DNA from: Pseudomonadota bacterium
GTDB lineage: Bacteria; Pseudomonadota; Gammaproteobacteria; Burkholderiales; Rhodocyclaceae
Direction of reading: 5' to 3'
NCBI GenBank assembly: GCA_023459095.1
Contig: JAEWVQ010000049.1
Location: 1-26,588, forward strand
Length of the DNA stretch: 26,588 nucleotides
Shown: positions 21,900 to 26,588 of the stretch, in pieces
Layout: each line of letters starts with the position of its first letter
Position numbering within the stretch: the stretch's first letter is position 1
Program-made: the position numbers and the translations under genes
The notes under the pieces: generated by a model
Database searches by the model: none
The model's input: the letters and a program-made list of their open reading frames with translations, nothing else
Told to the model about the DNA's origin: nothing

Positions 21900-22859
21900 A
21901 TGAAAACCACAACCACAAAACTCGCCGCCGGGCTTCTCGCCGCCTTCGCCGCGTGCTCGGCGCAAGGCGCCGAAATCACCCTGAAGGCGGTCACCGCCTT
22001 CGGCAGCGACACCTTCTTCTCGCAGCGCTTCAAGGTCTTCGTCGACAAGGTAAACGCCGAAGGCAAGGGCGTGATGCAGATCAGCGTGGTCGGCGGCCCG
22101 GAGTCGATGCCGCCGTTCGAGGTCGGCAACGCGGTGCGCGCCGGCGTGATCGACCTCGCCAACACCACCGGCGTGTTCCACGCCAACATGGTCCCCGAAG
22201 CGCTGGCGATGACGCTCACCGAGAAGAGCATCGCCGACCTGCGCGCCAACGGCGGCCACGCGCTGCTCGACCAGATCCACCGCGAGAAGGCCAACATGGT
22301 GTGGCTGGCGCGCGTCTCCGACGGCCTGCAGTACCACATCTATACCAACAAGAAGAACACCACCGCCGACTTCAGCGGCTCCAAGCTGCGCAGCGTGCCG
22401 GTGTACCGCTCCTTCTTCCAGGCGTTGGGCGCAACGCCGCTGCAGGTACCGCCGGGCGAGGTCTACACCGCGCTTGAGCGCGGCGTGGTCGATGGCTACG
22501 GCTGGCCGTCGATCGGCGTGTTCGACCTCGGCTGGCAGGAAAAGACCAAGTACCGCGTCGAGCCCGGCTTCTACAACGTCGAGGTCAGCTTCTTCATGAA
22601 CCAGAACACCTGGAAGAAGCTCGACGACACTCAGCGCGCCTTCCTCGAAAAGCAGGTGAAGTGGGTCGAATCGCTCAACGCCAAGGAACTGGAGATGGCC
22701 GTCGCCGAGAAGAAGAAGCAGGCCGACGCCGGCATCGAGGCGATCACCCTGCCCGAAGCCCAGGCCGCGCAGTTCCGCGCCAAGGCCGCCGAAGCCGGCT
22801 GGAAGGGCGTCGAGCAAGCCTCGCCGAAGTACGCGGCGAAGCTCAAGGAACTGTTCTGA
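21900..22859 (+). CDS. TRAP solute-binding protein 1 (DctP type)
   Basis: A 319-aa periplasmic binding protein. A signal peptide of about 23 residues ends near SAQGAEITLK. The mature part has VVGGPESMPPFEVGNAVRAG and, further on, PVYR, GATPLQVPPGEVYTALERG and VDGYGWPSIGVFDLGW. The Arg of LRSVPVY lies where DctP proteins bind the ligand carboxylate. The ATG at 21900 (GGAG 7 nt upstream) is preferred to an in-frame GTG at 21894. It is about four-fifths identical, by eye, to the second binding protein at 24086-25057. It delivers substrate to the DctQM pair just upstream; which acid it binds is unknown. Confidence 0.93.
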   Translation: MKTTTTKLAAGLLAAFAACSAQGAEITLKAVTAFGSDTFFSQRFKVFVDKVNAEGKGVMQISVVGGPESMPPFEVGNAVRAGVIDLANTTGVFHANMVPEALAMTLTEKSIADLRANGGHALLDQIHREKANMVWLARVSDGLQYHIYTNKKNTTADFSGSKLRSVPVYRSFFQALGATPLQVPPGEVYTALERGVVDGYGWPSIGVFDLGWQEKTKYRVEPGFYNVEVSFFMNQNTWKKLDDTQRAFLEKQVKWVESLNAKELEMAVAEKKKQADAGIEAITLPEAQAAQFRAKAAEAGWKGVEQASPKYAAKLKELF

Positions 22860-22875
22860 CCGCGCGCGCAGCGGC

Positions 22876-24018
22876 ATGAACGCCGACCTCGCGGTGGGCG
22901 TCGAGCACTGGCGGCGGCGGGCGCGGGCGCGCCTGCCGCGCGCGGTGTTCGACTTCGTCGACGGTGGCGCCGAAGCCGAAATGGCTCTCGCCGCAAACCG
23001 CGGCGCGCTCGACGTCCTGAGCGTGACGCCGCGCATGCTGCGCGACGTCGCCATGCGCGACACCGCCACCGACCTCCTCGGCCAGCGCGCGGCCCTGCCG
23101 CTGGCGATCGCGCCCACCGGCTGCAACGGTCTGCTGCATCCGGCGGGCGACCTCGCGCTCGCGCGCGCCGCGGCGCGTGCGGGCATTCCGTTCGCGCTGT
23201 CGACCGCGGCCAACGCCTCGATCGCCGAGGTCGCGCATGCCGCGGGCACGCCGCCCTGGTTCCAGCTCTACATCACCGAACGCACGCTCGCCGACCGCCT
23301 CGTCGACATGGCCGACGCGGCCGGCTGCGCCGCGCTGCTGCTCACCGTCGACGTGCCGGTGGGCGGCAAGCGCCTGCGCGACCAGCGCAACGGCTTTGGT
23401 CTGCCGCTGCGCTGGTCGCTGCGTCTGGCCGCCGACGTGGCAAGCCGGCCGCGCTGGCTGTGGGGCATGCGCGGCGGCGTACCGCCGTTCGAGAACCTGC
23501 GCCTGGCCCTCGGCGATGCCGACCCGCTGCGCCAGGCGGGGCTGCTCGCCCGCAACATGGATGCGAGCTTCGCCTGGCGCGATCTGGAACGCCTGCGCGC
23601 GCGCTGGCCGCGCAAGCTGGTGGTGAAGGGCATCCTGCATCCCGACGACGCCCGCCGCGCGGTCGATTGCGGCGCCGACGGCGTGGTCGTTTCCAACCAC
23701 GGCGGACGCCAGTTGGATGCCGCACCGGCGACCGCCCAGGCGTTGCCGGAAATCGCCGCCGCGGTCGACGGCCGCGCCCAGGTGCTGGTCGACAGCGGCG
23801 TGCGCCGCGGCGAGGATGTGCTCAAACTGCTCGCGCTCGGCGCCGATGGCGTGCTGCTCGGGCGCGCCACCCTGTATGGCCTGGCTGCCGCAGGCGAAGC
23901 CGGGGTGAGCGGCGTGCTCGAACTGCTGCGCGACGAACTGGAGCGTTGCATGGCGCTCGCCGGCGCGGCGAACATCGATCAATTGCGCAAGCTGGAGGTG
24001 AAGCGGCGACCGATCTGA
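22876..24018 (+). CDS. FMN-dependent 2-hydroxy-acid dehydrogenase, (S)-mandelate dehydrogenase-like
   Basis: A 380-aa member of the FMN 2-hydroxy-acid oxidase family (TIM barrel), oxidising a 2-hydroxy acid to the 2-keto acid. Active-site residues are visible: Tyr132 (FQLY), Arg166, Lys251 (VVKG), His275 and Arg278 (SNHGGRQLD). It resembles P. putida MdlB in several stretches: APTGCNGLLHPAGDLALARA, NMDASFAW and LLGRATLYGLAAAGEAGV. Gly82 in PTG matches the Gly that MdlB has where oxidases have Ala, which favours a dehydrogenase with little O2 use. The insert at about 170-215 resembles the membrane-binding segment of MdlB, so it probably feeds quinone. The usual carboxylate-binding Tyr is Phe27 here. 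The ATG at 22876 is 16 bp after binding protein 1. Mandelate itself is inference; lactate or another aryl hydroxy acid is possible. Confidence 0.85.
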   Translation: MNADLAVGVEHWRRRARARLPRAVFDFVDGGAEAEMALAANRGALDVLSVTPRMLRDVAMRDTATDLLGQRAALPLAIAPTGCNGLLHPAGDLALARAAARAGIPFALSTAANASIAEVAHAAGTPPWFQLYITERTLADRLVDMADAAGCAALLLTVDVPVGGKRLRDQRNGFGLPLRWSLRLAADVASRPRWLWGMRGGVPPFENLRLALGDADPLRQAGLLARNMDASFAWRDLERLRARWPRKLVVKGILHPDDARRAVDCGADGVVVSNHGGRQLDAAPATAQALPEIAAAVDGRAQVLVDSGVRRGEDVLKLLALGADGVLLGRATLYGLAAAGEAGVSGVLELLRDELERCMALAGAANIDQLRKLEVKRRPI

Positions 24019-24085
24019 ACAAGCAGCAGACCTTCCTGCCGGAATTCATGCCCCAACCCATAGAGGACAAAAAGGAGTGAGACAG

Positions 24086-25057
24086 ATGCATGAAACAACC
24101 CGCAAACTCGCGCTCGGCGCGCTCATCGCCCTGTGCGCCGGCGGCGCACACGCCGGCGAGATCACCCTGAAGGCGGTCACCGCCTTCGGCAAGGACACCT
24201 TCTTCGCGCAGCGCTTCAAGGTCTTCGTCGACAAGGTCAACACCGAAGGCAAGGGCGTGATGCAGATCAACGTGGTCGGCGGCCCCGAGTCGATGCCGCC
24301 GTTCGAGGTCGGCAACGCGGTGCGCGCCGGGGTCGTCGACCTTGCCAGCACCACCGGCGTGTTCCACGCCAACCTGGTGCCCGAGGCGCTCACGCTGTCA
24401 TTCACCGACAAGCGCATGAGCGAGCTGCGCGCCAACGGCGGCTACGAGCTGGTCGACCGGATCCACCGCGAGAAGGCCAACATGGTGTGGCTGGCGCGCA
24501 TTTCCGACGGTCTCAAGTACCACGTCTACACCAACAAGAAAGTCGACGGCGCCAACCTGGGCGGCATGAAGCTGCGCAGCGTGCCGGTGTATCGCGCGTT
24601 CTTCCAGGCGCTGGGCGCAACGCCGCTGCAGGTGCCGCCGGGCGAGGTCTATACCGCGCTCGAGCGCGGCGTGGTCGATGGCTACGGCTGGCCGTCGATC
24701 GGCGTGTTCGACCTCGGCTGGCAGGAAAAGACCAAGTACCGCGTCGAGCCCGGCTTCTACAACGTCGAGGTCGGGCTGTACATGAACCAGAACACCTGGA
24801 AGAAGCTCGACGACACCCAGCGCGCCTTCCTCGAAAAGCAGGTGAAGTGGATCGAGGCGCAGAACGTCGAGGATCTGAAGCTGGAAGCCGCGGAAAAGGA
24901 GCGCCAAGCCAAGGCCGGCATCGAGACCATCACCCTGCCGCCCGAGCAGGCCGCGGCCTTCCGCGCCAAGGCCTACGACAGCGCGTGGAAGGGCATCGAC
25001 CAGGCGAGCCCCCAGCACGCCGCCAAACTGCGCGAACTGCTCGGCAACGAGCGCTGA
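24086..25057 (+). CDS. TRAP solute-binding protein 2 (DctP type), paralogue of protein 1
   Basis: A 323-aa periplasmic binding protein. Signal peptide MHETTRKLALGALIALCAGG ends near AHAGEITLK. The mature protein follows binding protein 1 without gaps to the C-terminus. Differences cluster at about residues 100-125 (LTLSFTDKRMSELRANGGYE), 150-165 and the C-terminal helices; the central ligand-binding block is identical. The ATG at 24086 is preferred over the GTG at 24077, since GGAG lies 8 nt upstream. A 67-bp gap separates it from the dehydrogenase. Either protein could dock on the same DctQM pair, perhaps with different ligands or affinities (inference). No second membrane-subunit pair lies in the window. 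Confidence 0.93.
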   Translation: MHETTRKLALGALIALCAGGAHAGEITLKAVTAFGKDTFFAQRFKVFVDKVNTEGKGVMQINVVGGPESMPPFEVGNAVRAGVVDLASTTGVFHANLVPEALTLSFTDKRMSELRANGGYELVDRIHREKANMVWLARISDGLKYHVYTNKKVDGANLGGMKLRSVPVYRAFFQALGATPLQVPPGEVYTALERGVVDGYGWPSIGVFDLGWQEKTKYRVEPGFYNVEVGLYMNQNTWKKLDDTQRAFLEKQVKWIEAQNVEDLKLEAAEKERQAKAGIETITLPPEQAAAFRAKAYDSAWKGIDQASPQHAAKLRELLGNER

Positions 25058-25065
25058 TCCGCGCC

Positions 25066-25110
25066 CGCGCCGCGCCGGCCCGCAGTTGAGGGCGGACGCG
25101 GCGCGCTTTC
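25066..25110 (+). terminator. Terminator at the end of the TRAP/hydroxy-acid operon
   Basis: CGCGCCGCG (25066-25074) and CGCGGCGCG (25097-25105) form a 9-bp perfect stem, with a nested GCCC/GGGC pair inside (25078-25081 and 25090-25093), followed by CTTTCTTA. It lies between convergent binding protein 2 (+) and the FrnE-like gene (-). Confidence 0.6.
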
Positions 25111-25764
25111 TTACTCCAGCGCCTGCAGGATCGCCGCGCCGAGCGCGGCCGGCGTCTGCGCACCCGAGACCGCGAGCTTGCGGTTCAGGATGAAAAACGG
25201 CACGCCGGTAACGCCCTGCTTGCTGACCTGCGCCGCCATGCGTTTGACCGTGGCGACGTCGGCGTCGCTTTCCAGATACGCCAGCACGGCATCGGCCTTG
25301 TCGCCGCACTCCGCAGCGATTTCGGCGAGCGTGGCGATGTCGCCGATGTTGCGCCCGAGCTGGAAGTGCGCGGCGAACAAGGCGTCGGTGAGCGCGGCGA
25401 CGCGTTCCGGGCGCTGGCCGTGGGCCTGCGCGCGGTAGGTGAGGCGGTGCGCATGCAGGGTGTTGGGGCGGGTCGCGATGCGCTCGAAGGCGAACTCGAC
25501 ATCGGGTGCGCCGGCCTTGGCGACGCGTTCATGCAGTTCGTCGACCTTGCGCGCTCCGCCGAACTTGGCTTCGAGAAAGTCGCGGTAGGACTCGCCGGCG
25601 GGCGGGGTGTCCGGATTGAGGAAGAACGGCAGCCAGTTGATGCGCACCTCCAGGTCGGGGCGTTGTGCGCGCACCTCGGCGAGCGCGCGCGCAAGGCGGG
25701 CCTTGCCGATGAAGCACCAGGGGCAGACGAAGTCGGAAACGAGGTCGATGTTCAAGGAGGTCAT
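25111..25764 (-). CDS. DsbA-family oxidoreductase (FrnE-like)
   Basis: A 217-aa cytoplasmic thioredoxin-fold protein with a DsbA-like helical insert. The redox motif is CPWC (Cys14, Cys17) inside SDFVCPWCFIGKARL, and the cis-Pro loop is GVTGVPFFILN. The RPNTLHAHRL segment is a family hallmark of FrnE/2-hydroxychromene-2-carboxylate isomerase-related proteins. There is no signal peptide, so it is not a periplasmic DsbA. FrnE-type proteins were first linked to polyketide biosynthesis and later to disulfide or stress roles; the substrate here is unknown. It lies 87 bp after a PlsC-type gene on the same strand. Confidence 0.92.
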   Translation of the reverse strand: MTSLNIDLVSDFVCPWCFIGKARLARALAEVRAQRPDLEVRINWLPFFLNPDTPPAGESYRDFLEAKFGGARKVDELHERVAKAGAPDVEFAFERIATRPNTLHAHRLTYRAQAHGQRPERVAALTDALFAAHFQLGRNIGDIATLAEIAAECGDKADAVLAYLESDADVATVKRMAAQVSKQGVTGVPFFILNRKLAVSGAQTPAALGAAILQALE

Positions 25765-25851
25765 GAGGACGACGGCGCTCCGCGGAGGACGGAGGCGGCG
25801 GGCAGGGTGGCGAACGGGGCGCTACCGTAGCACAGCGCCGGCCGTGCTTGT

Positions 25852-26588
25852 TCACCCGCCGGCGTCGGGCTCGCCCAGCTGCGCAAGGATGAGCGTGCGC
25901 GCCCGGTCGCGCAGCTCTAGCGCGCCCTGCCAGTCTGCGGAGCGGGGGGCCAGCGGCGCATGGATCGTCACCGCGAGCGCGCTGTAGCGCGGCCAGCGGC
26001 GCACGCCGGGGAGCAGGGCGCGGGTTCCGGCGATCGTCACCGGCACCACGGTGGCACCGGTGTGCGCGGCGGCAAGAAAGGCGCCCATGCGGAAGGGCAG
26101 CAGTCCGGGCGCGTCGCGAAAAGTCCCTTCGGCAAAGCACACCAACGCGTCGCCGGCGCCCAGCCGAAGCTCCAGGGCACGGCTGTCCTCGGCGCCGCGC
26201 GCGTTCGCAAAGCGCTCGACGAAGGCGGCGCCGAGTCTTCGCAGCGGCGTCGCCGACAGCGGGTGCGTGCGCAGCTCCTGCTTCGCGACAAAGCTGAAGC
26301 GGGGCGGCAGCACGGCGCTCAGCACCATCCCGTCCACATAACTGGCGTGATTGGCGACGACCACGACGGGGCGGTCGGCGGGCAGCTTCTCCAGCCCTGT
26401 GACGCGCGGCCGGACGCCGCCTGCGGCGAGCGCCAGGCGTGCGCCCGCACGCGCACACTTGCGCCGTCCGGCGAGGGTGGGGACGAGCGCGATCAGCAGC
26501 CAGAACGGTGGGGTCAGCACCGCGAACACCGTCCACGCCCAGAGTCCCCAGCACGCGCGCAGAGCGCCGCCGGCCCGGCGCAATGCGC
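25852..26588 (-). CDS. PlsC-type 1-acyl-glycerol-3-phosphate acyltransferase (5' end uncertain)
   Basis: A membrane-bound lysophospholipid acyltransferase domain. An N-terminal hydrophobic segment (WAWTVFAVLTPPFWLLIAL) precedes the catalytic HX4D motif NHASYVD (His79/Asp84 counted from TTG at 26583). Further motifs are the acyl-acceptor block FVERF and AEGTFRDAPGLLPF, then VVPVTIAGTRALLPG. It probably adds the second acyl chain to make phosphatidic acid, or acts on a related lyso-lipid. The frame stays open to the right edge and the only in-window start is TTG, so the true start is likely outside. No ribosome site can be checked. Confidence 0.88.
   Translation of the reverse strand, partial: ALRRAGGALRACWGLWAWTVFAVLTPPFWLLIALVPTLAGRRKCARAGARLALAAGGVRPRVTGLEKLPADRPVVVVANHASYVDGMVLSAVLPPRFSFVAKQELRTHPLSATPLRRLGAAFVERFANARGAEDSRALELRLGAGDALVCFAEGTFRDAPGLLPFRMGAFLAAAHTGATVVPVTIAGTRALLPGVRRWPRYSALAVTIHAPLAPRSADWQGALELRDRARTLILAQLGEPDAGG

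Noticed and set aside
19975..25057. TRAP operon as a horizontally acquired island
   Set aside because: GC content and codon preference match the neighbours, and no transposase or flanking repeats were found; duplication alone does not show transfer.

Overview
The window is about 26.6 kb of high-GC DNA from a bacterial chromosome. Gene content and protein flavour point to a betaproteobacterium of the Rhodocyclales (Azoarcus/Thauera/Aromatoleum-like): an Etf gene beside a long DmdC-type acyl-CoA dehydrogenase, minCDE, an OmpR/EnvZ-type pair, a tsaB-rimI-uracil-DNA glycosylase cluster and a TRAP transporter. This assignment is inference from protein similarity. I see no insertion sequence, phage gene, CRISPR array or rRNA. 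Nearly all of it is densely packed core genome.

Layout. (1) 1-2840, + strand: end of etfA, a small CbiM-like membrane protein, and a 597-aa acyl-CoA dehydrogenase, closed by two tandem hairpins. The second is a bidirectional terminator with 23-bp arms. (2) 2881-7598, - strand: a tight run read as ompR, envZ, group II truncated haemoglobin, yciB, yciI-like, bolA, ppiC, with two TGATG stop/start overlaps. It may be one seven-gene transcript with an extra promoter before yciB. (3) 7799-10204, + strand: a small exported protein of unknown function, then tsaB-rimI-udg overlapping by GTGA junctions. (4) 10234-13941: lplT (-) divergent from a LysR regulator (+) whose stop overlaps the radA start. 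(5) 13972-15849, - strand: minC-minD-minE with a recognisable promoter. (6) 16103-16570: a four-cysteine small protein (+) and tRNA-Ser(GGA) (-) with its own promoter and terminator. (7) 16664-19270, - strand: a bifunctional-looking GGDEF-EAL protein with a periplasmic SBP_bac_3 sensor; divergent from it is a DUF2237 gene. (8) 20026-25057, + strand: TRAP small and large membrane subunits, solute-binding protein 1, a (S)-mandelate-dehydrogenase-like FMN enzyme, and solute-binding protein 2. (9) 25111-26588, - strand: a FrnE-like DsbA-family oxidoreductase and a PlsC-type acyltransferase cut by the window edge.

The most interesting part is region 8. The FMN enzyme most resembles mandelate dehydrogenase and sits between two TRAP binding proteins that are close paralogues. 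Together these suggest an uptake-and-oxidation module for a 2-hydroxy acid, possibly an aromatic one such as mandelate. The paralogues share a 111-nt block identical at every position, including synonymous sites, while other parts differ, which suggests gene conversion or very uneven constraint. I found no clear candidate for a wholly new kind of system; most of the window is well-understood housekeeping DNA.
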